Assembly (NCBI GenBank): GCA_035516175.1
Contig: DATJAO010000060.1
Location: 1 to 64,000 of the forward strand
Origin: DASPSR01 sp035516175
GTDB lineage: Bacteria > Nitrospirota > UBA9217
Direction of reading: 5' to 3'
DNA length: 64,000 nucleotides
The position numbers and the translations under genes are program-made. This document shows positions 53,185 through 62,539 of this stretch, piece after piece. Each line of letters begins with the position of its first letter. Position 1 is the stretch's first letter. The notes under the pieces were generated by a model. That model had not been told where the DNA came from. It saw only the letters and a program-made list of their open reading frames with translations, and did no database searches.

Positions 53185-55302
53185 TTATTTTTCTTTCTGG
53201 ATCTGGTTGCCTTGTCCGTGCTGCGCAGCGCGCTCCTGGACGATCTTCTGCGCCAGGTGGCTCGGAACGTCTTCATAGCCGTAGAACTCCATGGTATACA
53301 TGCCCCTTCCGCTCGTGAGCGAATTGAGCGTCGGTGCGTAGGAGAGCATTTCGGACATGGGCACAAGGGCCTTGATCGTCTGGCCATTCGCCTGGGGAAC
53401 CACGCCCTGCACCTTGCCGCGGCGCGAGTTCAGGTCGCCGATCACGGCCCCGAGCGTATCATCCGGCGAAACCACTTCCACGCTCATGATCGGTTCGAGC
53501 AGTACCGGCCTCGCAGCTTCAACGGCCTTTTTGAATCCCATGGACGCAGCAACCTTGAATGCCATTTCCGATGAGTCTACGGTGTGATAGGACCCGTCAT
53601 AGAGTGTGACACGGAGATCCACCATGGGATACCCGGCAAGAGAACCTTCATGCATGGCCTCAACTACCCCTTTTTCAACGGCGGGAATGTATTGACGCGG
53701 GATCACGCCGCCAACGATCTTGTCTACGAACTCGAACCCGCTGCCGCGCGGTAGGGGCTCGAGCTCGATCCATGCATCCCCGTATTGGCCATGGCCTCCG
53801 CTCTGCTTCTTATACTTGCCCTGGGCATTCGCCTTGGCCCTGATCGTTTCTTTGTACGGGACCTTCGGCGTCTTCATCTTTACGTCGACGCCGAACTTCC
53901 GCTTGAGCTTCTCGAGCGTTACCTCGATATGCACCTGTCCCATGCCCGACAAGATCATTTCCTTGGTCTGATCATCAAAGGCGAAGCGGAGCGTCGGGTC
54001 TTCGTCGAGCAGTTTGTGAATACCGATGCTCACCTTGTCCTCGTCACCCCGTGATTTCGGTTCTATGGCAAAGGAGAGCACCGGGTCAATGAACTTTGCA
54101 AAATCAAGCACAATCGCCTGCGTCTCTGGGCACAGCGTATCACCGGTGAGGGTCTCCTTGAGTTTGGCCACAGCGCCGATCTGGCCCGCTGAAAGTGCCT
54201 GCGCGGTGACTTGTTTCTTGCCTTCGATGTAGAACAATGAGCCGATTTTTTCTTTTGTCTGCTTATTCGAGTTATAGACGGCAGAATCTGCCTTCAGCGT
54301 TCCAGAGAAAACCCGCACCAAGGAAAGTTTACCGGCAAAAGGGTCGATGACGGTCTTGAATACGAGTGCGGCAAGCGGTTCCTCGGGGGTTGGCTTTCGC
54401 ACAATCTCTTTTCCGGCCTTCGGATCTTTCCCCTTGATCGCCACGATACCGGCCCGTTCGACCGGGGAAGGGAGGCACATGATCACGGCATCCATGAGTT
54501 GTTGAATCCCCATATTTTTGACCGGTGAGCCGCACAGAACAGGCAAGAGTCCGCCGCCGAGCGTTCCATGCTTGAGCCCGGCTATGAGATCTTCCTGCGA
54601 GAGGTCTCCTTTGTCCAGATACTTTTCGAGCAGGCTGTCTTCGGTCTCCGCAATCTGCTCCACAAGCTTCTTGCGGTAATTAGCTGCATCCTGCTTCATG
54701 TTGTCGGGGATCTCTTTTTCCTCAACCTTGCCGCTATTGTCCTTCGCAAAATAGAGGGCTTTCATCTTGACGAGATCGATGACGCCCGCAAAGTTTTCTT
54801 CGAGGCCGATAGGAAGCTGGAGTATGAGGGCGCCTTTGCAGAAGTACTTCTCCATATCGCCTACGGCACGAAAAAAGTCGGCACGCTCCTTGTCAAGCTT
54901 GCTCACGAAGGCGATACGTGGTATCTCGTAGTCGCAGGCGAACTTGTAAATCTTTTCGGTCTCGGCCTTGACACCGGACAGGGCGGATACGATGACTATA
55001 GCACCGTCAACAGCTCGGAGGGTCCCCTTCGTTTCTTCGAGGAAGTTGATATAACCAGGGGTGTCGATTATATTGATCCGGACTCCCTTCCAGTCCACGA
55101 ATCCGAGCGCTGCGGTGATCGTGATCTTTCGAGTGATCTCCTCGGCCTCGTGCATGAAGACCGATGTGTTGTCGTCCACGCTTCCCGGGACGTCTACTGC
55201 ACCTCCGACGAAGAGCATGGCGTCGGCGAGCGATGTCTTGCCCGCGGCGCCGTGTGACAGGATGGCAATGTTGCGGATTTCCCTGACATCAGCATTTTTC
55301 AT
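53185..55302 (-). CDS. Elongation factor G-like GTPase, FusA2 type
   Basis: The 705-residue protein has P-loop SHGAAGKTSL, IDTPGYINF, SKLDKERADF, and EF-G domains II-V (QYGDAWIELEPLPRG, GGVIPRQYIPAVEKGV). The G1 loop differs from the usual AHIDAGKTT, as in the EF-G2/FusA2 group, which is not the main translocase in several bacteria. It may act in ribosome recycling or another special step. AAAAGGAGTG precedes the ATG. Confidence 0.9.
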   Translation of the reverse strand: MKNADVREIRNIAILSHGAAGKTSLADAMLFVGGAVDVPGSVDDNTSVFMHEAEEITRKITITAALGFVDWKGVRINIIDTPGYINFLEETKGTLRAVDGAIVIVSALSGVKAETEKIYKFACDYEIPRIAFVSKLDKERADFFRAVGDMEKYFCKGALILQLPIGLEENFAGVIDLVKMKALYFAKDNSGKVEEKEIPDNMKQDAANYRKKLVEQIAETEDSLLEKYLDKGDLSQEDLIAGLKHGTLGGGLLPVLCGSPVKNMGIQQLMDAVIMCLPSPVERAGIVAIKGKDPKAGKEIVRKPTPEEPLAALVFKTVIDPFAGKLSLVRVFSGTLKADSAVYNSNKQTKEKIGSLFYIEGKKQVTAQALSAGQIGAVAKLKETLTGDTLCPETQAIVLDFAKFIDPVLSFAIEPKSRGDEDKVSIGIHKLLDEDPTLRFAFDDQTKEMILSGMGQVHIEVTLEKLKRKFGVDVKMKTPKVPYKETIRAKANAQGKYKKQSGGHGQYGDAWIELEPLPRGSGFEFVDKIVGGVIPRQYIPAVEKGVVEAMHEGSLAGYPMVDLRVTLYDGSYHTVDSSEMAFKVAASMGFKKAVEAARPVLLEPIMSVEVVSPDDTLGAVIGDLNSRRGKVQGVVPQANGQTIKALVPMSEMLSYAPTLNSLTSGRGMYTMEFYGYEDVPSHLAQKIVQERAAQHGQGNQIQKEK

Positions 55303-55342
55303 AAGACACTCCTTTTGGGGATAAATTTGTTTATCTTATGAA

Positions 55343-55645
55343 CTACCAGATCTCGGACTTTATTTTTCCAGCCTGCTTGAGCAACACGTCGACCACGGCT
55401 TCACTAAAGAAGTTGGACGACTGGCGGACGTCCGCATCCACCATGCTCTCGTAGTACTTCTTCCCTTCCGCGAGTTCTTCTGTCAAAATATCGAAGAGGC
55501 TGTCCTGTTCGATTCCCTCCTTTACCTTCGCCTGGTTGTACAGGAGAATGTCCGAGAGGATGGTACGCGCGAGCCTTTTTGCTTCATCAGGATTTTTAAT
55601 CAATCTCATAGCGAGGGCCCCATTACAGGAAATTCCGTCATTCAT
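55343..55645 (-). CDS. Small conserved-looking helical protein
   Basis: The 100-residue frame (or 88 residues from MRLIKNPDEAKRLA) is helical: DEAKRLARTILSDILLYNQAKVKEGIEQDSLFDILTEELAEGKKYYESMV. It has no motif I know. Its start overlaps the rseC stop and the EF-G gene follows within 41 bases, so it belongs to this operon. Confidence 0.7.
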   Translation of the reverse strand: MNDGISCNGALAMRLIKNPDEAKRLARTILSDILLYNQAKVKEGIEQDSLFDILTEELAEGKKYYESMVDADVRQSSNFFSEAVVDVLLKQAGKIKSEIW

Positions 55646-56079
55646 CAGGAAAGAATCTCGACGATGACGGGCTTGTATTTCTGAGTTTTTTCCACTTTTT
55701 TATTGTACATACGGATGAAGAAAAAAGAGATCAGGAGGCACCCGGCTCCTGCGATAAATGCCCAGAGGTCGGAGTTCGCTTCTGCTCCATAAAGCACCGC
55801 CACGTTCTTGGCAAGAATGGCCCCGCCGATGAACGCCGCCATAGGAATGCCGTATAGAATGATCGATGCTTTCAGATAGAGCTGGGGAGCGACAACCACT
55901 TTCACCTTCTGCCCTTTGACCGCACCAAGAGGGTTGGCTGCCTCCATGAATGACTGATCACCGGGATGACATACCCCTGCAGCTACACACTGCTCACAGG
56001 CGCTCTTTTTCAAGAGCGCTACCCTGGCGACACTCCCCTCGACCTCTGCTACAATTCCTTCTTCTTCGATCATAATCAT
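55645..56079 (-). CDS. rseC: RseC/MucC-like redox regulator
   Basis: The 144-residue protein has a cytoplasmic cysteine cluster (CEQCVAAGVC, near 28-37), two membrane helices and a basic tail. This matches the SoxR-reducing/RseC family, which modulates the sigma-E anti-sigma factor or keeps SoxR reduced. Its partner genes are not adjacent. GAGGGATG precedes the start. Confidence 0.85.
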   Translation of the reverse strand: MIMIEEEGIVAEVEGSVARVALLKKSACEQCVAAGVCHPGDQSFMEAANPLGAVKGQKVKVVVAPQLYLKASIILYGIPMAAFIGGAILAKNVAVLYGAEANSDLWAFIAGAGCLLISFFFIRMYNKKVEKTQKYKPVIVEILS

Positions 56080-56166
56080 CCCTCGATCTCACCACCATGA
56101 CACACAAGCTCAAGTTTTTTCTCAGTATTCACGGTGCCATAGTGACCGGGTGGTTCGATCTCTCTT

Positions 56167-57759
56167 CTAATTCTTCTTCGCCGTCCGCAGAAGCTTGTAT
56201 TCGATGCTGTCCACCAGCGCCTGCCAGCTCGCTTCGATCACGTTTTCGGACACACCGACCGTGCCCCATTTATTCGTGCCGTCTCCTGACTCGATCAGCA
56301 CCCGCACCCGCGCAGCTGTGCCCTCGGCTGCGGTCAGTACCCGCACCTTGTAGTCGATCAACCTCACGTTCTCCAGCCCCCTGCCAGGGAAATATTTCGG
56401 AAGTACCTTGCGGAGCGCCTTGTCCAAAGCATTGATGGGACCATTTCCCCAAGCCGCAGTGTGCTCGATGTTCCCTCCGACCTCTACCGTAACCGTAGCC
56501 TCGCTCACCGGATGAGGGTCAACCTTCCGCCTTTCGGTCAAGATACGATAATCAATGCGATCGAACATATTGAAGACCGATTCATAATTGTGCCCAGCGC
56601 GCAGCATGAGCAGTTCAAGCGATCCTTCGGCACCCTCGAACTCATATCCTTCGCTTTCCAGCTGTTTGACTTTCTTGAGGATCGTGATAAGTTCTGGGCT
56701 ATTCGTGGAGAGCGGGATATTAAGTTCGGCCGCCTTCTGAAGAATATTACTTTTTCCCGCAAGATCCGAGACGAGGATACGCCGTTTGTTGCCGACCCGT
56801 TCTGGGATAATATGCTCGTATGTGAGGGGGTTCTTCACCACCGCATCGACGTGAACACCGGCTTTGTGCGCGAATGCACTATCTCCGATATAGGGCTGTC
56901 GCTTGCGGTGCGGGAGATTCGCGAGTTCATCCACATACCGAGATACTTCTCTAAGTTTCGAGAGGTTCGCGTCGGAGATACAGTCTATTCCCAACTTTAA
57001 TTTGAGCGCTGGGATGATGGAGCAGAGATTCGCGTTTCCGCACCGTTCGCCGTATCCGTTGATGGTCCCATGTACCTGCACCGCTCCCAGCCTGATCGCA
57101 GCTAGAGAATTTGCAACGGCGAGCTCGGAGTCATTATGTGCGTGAATCCCGAAGGGAACCTTTATCCGCCGCTTGATGTTTGTGACGATTCGTTCCAAGT
57201 CGTTCGGCAGGGTACCGCCGTTCGTATCGCACAGTACCAGGCAGTCCGCCCCCGCTGCCTCGGCAGCGAGCAACGTCTGAATGGCATATTCGGCATTTGC
57301 CTTGTACCCGTCGAAGAAGTGCTCTGCATCATAGAAAACTTCGTCCATGTGCTTTTTGAGGAACGCCACGGAATCGCTGATAATCCGAAGATTTTCGTCA
57401 AGGGTGGTTTTGAGAGCCTTCAGGACATGGAGGTCCCAGCTTTTTCCATAAATGGTCGCTGTAAGCACTCCCGATGCAACAAGTGCCTTGAGACTCGGGT
57501 CTTCCGAAGCCTTAAGCTTTGTCCGCCGCGTGGCGCCGAAGGCAACAAGCTTGGCTTTTCTCAGCTTGACGCGACGCATCTCTTTGAAGAACTCGACGTC
57601 ACGAGGGTTGGAGCCAGGCCAGCCGCCTTCGATGTAGCGCACCCCGAACTGATCAAGCTTTTTGGCCACGCGCACCATATCCTCGACCGAGAAGTTCACG
57701 TCCTCAGCCTGTGCGCCGTCGCGGAGCGTGGTGTCGTATAATTGAACAGTGGTCTTCAT
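56167..57759 (-). CDS. cimA: Citramalate synthase
   Basis: The 530-residue protein has the HMGL-like TIM barrel (QLYDTTLRDGAQAEDVNFS, GIHAHNDSELAVANSLAA, GTINGYGERCGNANL) and the C-terminal LeuA-type regulatory domain. It condenses pyruvate and acetyl-CoA to citramalate, starting isoleucine synthesis without threonine deaminase. It follows lysC in a minus-strand amino acid block. Confidence 0.93.
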   Translation of the reverse strand: MKTTVQLYDTTLRDGAQAEDVNFSVEDMVRVAKKLDQFGVRYIEGGWPGSNPRDVEFFKEMRRVKLRKAKLVAFGATRRTKLKASEDPSLKALVASGVLTATIYGKSWDLHVLKALKTTLDENLRIISDSVAFLKKHMDEVFYDAEHFFDGYKANAEYAIQTLLAAEAAGADCLVLCDTNGGTLPNDLERIVTNIKRRIKVPFGIHAHNDSELAVANSLAAIRLGAVQVHGTINGYGERCGNANLCSIIPALKLKLGIDCISDANLSKLREVSRYVDELANLPHRKRQPYIGDSAFAHKAGVHVDAVVKNPLTYEHIIPERVGNKRRILVSDLAGKSNILQKAAELNIPLSTNSPELITILKKVKQLESEGYEFEGAEGSLELLMLRAGHNYESVFNMFDRIDYRILTERRKVDPHPVSEATVTVEVGGNIEHTAAWGNGPINALDKALRKVLPKYFPGRGLENVRLIDYKVRVLTAAEGTAARVRVLIESGDGTNKWGTVGVSENVIEASWQALVDSIEYKLLRTAKKN

Positions 57760-57768
57760 GTTTGTTTC

Positions 57769-57830
57769 GCATGGTGCAGAGTACGCAGAGCACGGGGCTC
57801 TGCCCTTTGCTCTCTCTGCCCTTCCTACGC
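57769..57830. repeat. GCAGAG-type intergenic repeat
   Basis: GGTGCAGAGTACGCAGAGCA, a short CGGGGCTC spacer and TTTGCTCTCTCTGCCC form imperfect inverted repeats between lysC and cimA. They match the style of short dispersed CGCAGAG elements known from several bacteria. Confidence 0.35.
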
Positions 57831-59042
57831 CGCCTTGTCCATCTCAAAGGTCTCGTGGAGCACTCTGACAGCGAGCTCCGTGTACTTGGCATCAATCACG
57901 CAGGAGATCTTGATCTCTGACGTGCTGATCATCATGATATTGATCCCTTCCTTGGCCAGAGAAGAGAACATCTTAGCAGCAACGCCAGAATGCGAGCGCA
58001 TACCCACCCCGATGATCGATACTTTGGCGATATCTTCCTTGAGGTTTACGCCCTGGGCGTCGATCTCGGCCACGACCTTCTTCATGACCTCCATGATCTT
58101 CTTTGAGTCGGTCTTGGGCACGGTAAAGGACATATCCGTAAGTCCGCCTTCGCCGATGTTCTGGATGATCATGTCAACGATAATATTGTTGTCGGCGATC
58201 TCATTGAATATCCTTCCCGCCACACCCGGTTTGTCCGGCACGCCCGTAACCGTCACCTTTACCTGGTTCTTATCGTATGCCACGCCGGACACTACCACTT
58301 TCTCCATGTCAGAATCCTCCTTGGTCACGAGGGTCCCGGGGTTATCATTGAAACTCGAGAGCACTCTCACCGGAACATTGTATTTTTTAGCGAACTCGAC
58401 GGAGCGGGTCTGAAGCACCTTGGCACCAAGGCTCGCCATCTCGAGCATTTCCTCGTAGGATATCTTGTCAAGTTTTCTAGCCTGCGGCACCATGTTCGGG
58501 TCCGTGGTATACACACCGTCCACATCTGTATAGATATCGCAAAAATCAGCCTTAAGCGCCGCCGCGACCGCCACGGCCGTGAGGTCAGAACCGCCGCGGC
58601 CGAGCGTCGTCACATCGGACTGCTCGTTGATGCCCTGAAAGCCCGCAACCACTGCGATCTTACCCTCCTTGATCGCCTGCTTGAGCCGTTCGCCCGTGAT
58701 CTTCTCTATCCGCGCCTTCGTGTGGACGCTGTCCGAAATGATCCCCGCCTGCCGTCCGGTGAACGACTGCGCCTTGTGCCCGAGCGAATGGATCGCCATG
58801 GCCAGGAGCGCAATGGTCACTCGTTCTCCTGTTGACACGAGCATGTCCATCTCTCGAGGATCCGGGTTCTCGGTCACCTGCGAAGCAAGGTTGATGAGTT
58901 TGTCCGTCTCGCCGCTCATGGCCGAGACAACCACTACCACATCGTTGCCTTCCTCTTTCGTGCGGCAGACGCGCCGTGCCACATGCTTGATACGTTCAGG
59001 GTTCCCGACGGAGGTCCCGCCGTATTTCTGTACTATGAGCAC
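57825..59042 (-). CDS. lysC: Aspartate kinase
   Basis: A GTG start after GGAGGGAAGAGGG gives 405 residues. KYGGTSVG, GRGGSDLTAVAVAAALKADFCDIYTDVDGVYT and two ACT domains near the C-terminus mark a feedback-regulated aspartate kinase. It opens the route to lysine, threonine and methionine. The neighbours (ApgM-like, ThrC) belong to the same pathway. Confidence 0.94.
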   Translation of the reverse strand: MLIVQKYGGTSVGNPERIKHVARRVCRTKEEGNDVVVVVSAMSGETDKLINLASQVTENPDPREMDMLVSTGERVTIALLAMAIHSLGHKAQSFTGRQAGIISDSVHTKARIEKITGERLKQAIKEGKIAVVAGFQGINEQSDVTTLGRGGSDLTAVAVAAALKADFCDIYTDVDGVYTTDPNMVPQARKLDKISYEEMLEMASLGAKVLQTRSVEFAKKYNVPVRVLSSFNDNPGTLVTKEDSDMEKVVVSGVAYDKNQVKVTVTGVPDKPGVAGRIFNEIADNNIIVDMIIQNIGEGGLTDMSFTVPKTDSKKIMEVMKKVVAEIDAQGVNLKEDIAKVSIIGVGMRSHSGVAAKMFSSLAKEGINIMMISTSEIKISCVIDAKYTELAVRVLHETFEMDKAA

Positions 59043-59188
59043 CCTCTTCCCTCCATGACATTTACTCTAAATAGAAGAGCTGATTCAGACGAGCTACACA
59101 ACTATTCCGAATGACATGAATGAGCCTTGCTTTCCTTCTTATTCGTGTCATTCGTCCCTTCATGTCATTGGTGTTCATGCATTTCACG

Positions 59189-60418
59189 CTACTTCTTCAA
59201 GAAATAATCCATCAGCGTATGCCCATCCTCGAACATCAAGGCACCTTCCCGCTCCGCGATGCGCTCGTCGTAGGGCACAGGACCGCCTTTGCGCTCCGAC
59301 CTGTTGTCGTAAATGACGAAGGGTACGGGCTCGTTCGTGTGCGTCCTGATCTCAAGCGGCGTCGGATGGTCCGGGAGCGCCAGGATACGATACTCATCGA
59401 ACTGCTTCATCCCGTGAATGATGTTGCCTACGATATACTCATCAAAGTCTTCGATGGCCCTGAGCTTGTTTTTAAGATCGCCGGTGTGGCCCGCTTCATC
59501 CGGCGCCTCCACATGAACATAAACAATGTCCTTTGTCTTGAGCGCCCAGAGCGCATGCTCGGCCTTGCCAACGTAGTTCGTATCGATCCAGCCGGTCGCG
59601 CCCGGTACGTTGATCACCTCGAACCCAGCATATATGCCGATGCCTTTGGTAAGGTCCACGGCAGAGATCATGGCCCCTTCGAGGCCGTATTTTTCTTTGA
59701 AGGTAGGCATGCTCGGCCTCTTGCCCTGTCCCCAGAGCCAGATGCTGTTCGCCGGACGCTTGCCGTTTTCGACCCTGGCGTTATTGGCTGGATGGTGCAG
59801 GAGCAGGTCCGTTGACGCTTCCATCAGGGCATTAAGGACTTCGTCTCCTTCTCCTCGCGGAAGGTAGTCCTGAATATCCTTGTCCTGGATATCGTGTGGC
59901 GGCGTGCAATCGACCTTGTCCTTGCCCCCTTTCCAGACCATGAGGTGGCGGTAGCTCACGCCGGTATAGAAACGGATACGGTCGCTACCAAGCTTACTAT
60001 CAATCTCTTCGATGAGCAGGCGGGCATCCTGAGTGGGGATATGGCCTGCGCTGAAATCTTCCATGATCGCACGCCGCGCCGTGCCCGAGGCTGAGGATTT
60101 TCCACCGACGATGCGAAGCGTCACCAGATTACAGCGAAAGGCAACGTCATCAGGCCCCAGGTTGACGCCGATGCTCGCGGCTTCGAGGGGTGAGCGACCA
60201 GTATAGTATTTCCTCGGGTCATACCCCATGACCGTAAGGTTGGCAACGTCACTGCCCGGTGGAAACCCTTCCGGAATTGTGTGCACCATCCCTACCTTCC
60301 CGAGGGTCGCGAGCCGGTCGAGGTTCGGCGTTTTCGCCGCCTGCAGGCAGGTCTTGCCCCCGAGCTCTGCATGCGGCCTGTCAGCCATTCCATCACCGAG
60401 TAATATTATATATTTCAT
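59189..60418 (-). CDS. ApgM-type phosphoglycerate mutase homologue, possible homoserine kinase
   Basis: The 409-residue protein is of the cofactor-independent archaeal-type phosphoglycerate mutase family: LLGDGMADRPHAELGG, SDVANLTVMGYDPRKYYTGRSPLEA (catalytic Ser loop), HVEAPDEAGHTGD, LPDHPTP. In several bacteria lacking the usual ThrB, a member of this family next to threonine genes acts as homoserine kinase. Its position between lysC and thrC makes that role likely here; mutase activity is the alternative. There is no evident ribosome site. Confidence 0.85.
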   Translation of the reverse strand: MKYIILLGDGMADRPHAELGGKTCLQAAKTPNLDRLATLGKVGMVHTIPEGFPPGSDVANLTVMGYDPRKYYTGRSPLEAASIGVNLGPDDVAFRCNLVTLRIVGGKSSASGTARRAIMEDFSAGHIPTQDARLLIEEIDSKLGSDRIRFYTGVSYRHLMVWKGGKDKVDCTPPHDIQDKDIQDYLPRGEGDEVLNALMEASTDLLLHHPANNARVENGKRPANSIWLWGQGKRPSMPTFKEKYGLEGAMISAVDLTKGIGIYAGFEVINVPGATGWIDTNYVGKAEHALWALKTKDIVYVHVEAPDEAGHTGDLKNKLRAIEDFDEYIVGNIIHGMKQFDEYRILALPDHPTPLEIRTHTNEPVPFVIYDNRSERKGGPVPYDERIAEREGALMFEDGHTLMDYFLKK

Positions 60419-60559
60419 AATATAAATAAAGAGTCAGAGGATATGACGTTTGGTTACATCGACTCATAACCATTACCCCTGAACCCTATCAGGATCTGAA
60501 CACTTTTACGACCGCATCCATCATGGTCGTTATAATCTTGACAATCCCAGTCTTTGCAT

Positions 60560-60802
60560 TTATGAACTGACAACATCACCTTCAACGGCTTCTACCTTTA
60601 CGCCGCGCTCTTTGAGATACTTGATGCCTTCCTCGAGTTTTTTTTCCGCGCCTTCAAGTTCAAGAACTACCTCACCCACGCTTTCAGTAACTTTGGCGCG
60701 GCGGATATTCGGCATTACATCGAACTTCCTCGCCATGGTGAAGATCACCGGTTCCTTGATCAGTTCCTGCGGGAAAGTAAGCTTAACCCTCTTCGTTGCC
60801 AT
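60560..60802 (-). CDS. NIL-domain protein
   Basis: The start with AAGGAGG five bases upstream gives 80 residues that form one NIL domain: KRVKLTFPQELIKEPVIFTMARKFDVMPNIRRAKVTESVGEVVLELEGAEKKLEEGIKYLKERGV. NIL domains occur in methionine ABC transporters and in a ferredoxin-linked homocysteine synthesis protein of anaerobes. Together with LysC, ThrC and the sulfur carrier, a role in methionine or homocysteine synthesis is plausible. Confidence 0.85.
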   Translation of the reverse strand: MATKRVKLTFPQELIKEPVIFTMARKFDVMPNIRRAKVTESVGEVVLELEGAEKKLEEGIKYLKERGVKVEAVEGDVVSS

Positions 60803-60911
60803 GTTGCCTCCTTCTATTATTACTGCAGAGGTTGCAGGTGGCACAGTAATCATAACCTTGAATTTTGAAAGATCCGCACTGCATTATCAACTTTCTCTCT
60901 GGTAAAAGTCT

Positions 60912-61190
60912 TTACTGTGTCCCACCAGCAATTGCAGGTACGATCGAGACATTATCGCCATCCTTCAGAGTGGTCTCTTCCTTGTTCACAAAGCGGATGT
61001 CCTCTTCGTTCACATAAATATTGATGAACCGTCGGATCTTACCGCCATCCGATAGCCGCTCCTTCATGCCCGGATAGTCCTTCTCCAGGGCGTCGACAAG
61101 CTCCACGATGTTCCTCGCGCTGCACTCCACATCTGCTCTGCCGTTCGTGAGCTTCTGCAAGGGAGTTGGTATTCTCACTTTAATCGCCAT
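60912..61190 (-). CDS. MoaD/ThiS-like sulfur carrier ending GGTQ
   Basis: The ATG at 61188-61190 has AGGAGG; 92 residues of ubiquitin-like fold (VRIPTPLQKLTNGRADVECSARNIVELVDALEKDYPGMKERL... and VSIVPAIAGGTQ). The usual C-terminal GG is followed by Thr-Gln, so the tail must be trimmed before the carrier can be adenylated and thiocarboxylated. A JAMM protease encoded close upstream would be the trimming enzyme, as QbsD does for QbsE and HcyD for HcyS. Confidence 0.88.
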   Translation of the reverse strand: MAIKVRIPTPLQKLTNGRADVECSARNIVELVDALEKDYPGMKERLSDGGKIRRFINIYVNEEDIRFVNKEETTLKDGDNVSIVPAIAGGTQ

Positions 61191-61300
61191 GTCTTTCCTC
61201 CTGAAAATGCGATTCACCTGAAATTGCTCCGATAGACACCCTAAGACAAAGAAGAACAGATTTTGCATTTCTTCGTGTCCGCTGTGGCTCTGTATCTAAA

Positions 61301-62533
61301 TCAACTGATTTGCTTCAGCAGTTTCTCGAAAGAGTCGATGTTCGGCTTGATCGGAGTCGGTCGTTTGAGATGGTCAGTGACTGCCTCGGTAGTCTTAAGT
61401 CCGTTGCCGGTGATGCAGATCACAAGTGTCTCGTCCTTCGGTATCCTGCCTGCATCGATGAGTTTTTTGGCCGCCGATACGGTCACACCGCCTGCCGTCT
61501 CGGCAAACACGCCTTCTGTTTCGGCAAGAAGCTTGATCGCATCCACGATCTCCTGGTCCGACGAATCCGCGCCGAACCCGCCCGTATCCCTCGTGACCTT
61601 CACCGCATAGTAGCCGTCAGCGGGGTTCCCGATTGCAAGGGACTTGGCTATAGTCTTGGGTTTTACCGGCTTAACGATGTCACTCCCCTCCTTGATCGTC
61701 GCAGCGATCGGATTGCAGCCTGCGGCCTGCGCCGCGAACATCCTGGTTTTCACCGGCGGAACAAGGCCGATCTGCTCAAGCTCCTTAAAAGCCTTCCAAA
61801 TCTTTGTCATGAGCGAGCCGCTGGCGTTGGGCACCACAATGTTGCGCGGTGTATTCCACCCAAGCTGCTCGACGATCTCGAAGCCCATAGACTTCGAGCC
61901 CTCACCATAGAACGGCCGGATATTGATGTTCACAAAGGCCCATGGATACTTGTTCGCGACCTCGGAGCAAAGGCGGTTCACCTCGTCGTAGTTGCCGTCA
62001 ACCATCACCAGGTTGGGTTGGTAAATGAGCGAATTAATGGTCTTAGAAAGCTCAAGGTCGGACGGAGTAAATATAAATCGCCTCATGCCCGCCCGCGCGG
62101 CCTGCGCAGCCACGGAGTTGGCAAGGTTGCCTGTCGATGCGCATGCCACAGTATCGAATCCGAACTCCTTTGCCTTCGTGATAGCCACGGCCACCACCCG
62201 GTCTTTGAACGAAAGGGTCGGATGGTTCACGGAGTCATCCTTGAGGTATATCTCCTTCACACCCCATGCCTTGGCCAGGTTCTGGGCTTTCATGAGCGGA
62301 GTAAAACCGGTGTCGAAGCCCGTGGCCGGGTCGCCTTCGATCGGCAGGAGCTCGCGGTAACGCCACATATGGTGCGGCCTGGACTCGATCTTCTGCTTCG
62401 TCATGTCCTTCTTGATCCTCTCGTAATCGTACGTGACTTCGAGCGGCCCGAAACAGAACTCGCATACATAAACGGGGTCAACCTTGTACTCCCTACCGCA
62501 CTCTACGCACCGTAACCCCTTTACATACGTCAT
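61301..62533 (-). CDS. thrC: Threonine synthase, zinc-ribbon type
   Basis: The 410-residue PLP enzyme has an N-terminal zinc ribbon (CVECGREYKVDPVYVCEFC), SFKDRV (PLP lysine), ASTGNLANSVAAQAARAG, and a GNGLKTTEAV end. It forms threonine from phosphohomoserine. Its ribosome site overlaps the JAMM gene stop, which couples the two. A substrate-sharing role with the sulfur carrier is possible but not shown. Confidence 0.92.
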   Translation of the reverse strand: MTYVKGLRCVECGREYKVDPVYVCEFCFGPLEVTYDYERIKKDMTKQKIESRPHHMWRYRELLPIEGDPATGFDTGFTPLMKAQNLAKAWGVKEIYLKDDSVNHPTLSFKDRVVAVAITKAKEFGFDTVACASTGNLANSVAAQAARAGMRRFIFTPSDLELSKTINSLIYQPNLVMVDGNYDEVNRLCSEVANKYPWAFVNINIRPFYGEGSKSMGFEIVEQLGWNTPRNIVVPNASGSLMTKIWKAFKELEQIGLVPPVKTRMFAAQAAGCNPIAATIKEGSDIVKPVKPKTIAKSLAIGNPADGYYAVKVTRDTGGFGADSSDQEIVDAIKLLAETEGVFAETAGGVTVSAAKKLIDAGRIPKDETLVICITGNGLKTTEAVTDHLKRPTPIKPNIDSFEKLLKQIS

Positions 62534-62539
62534 CAGCTA

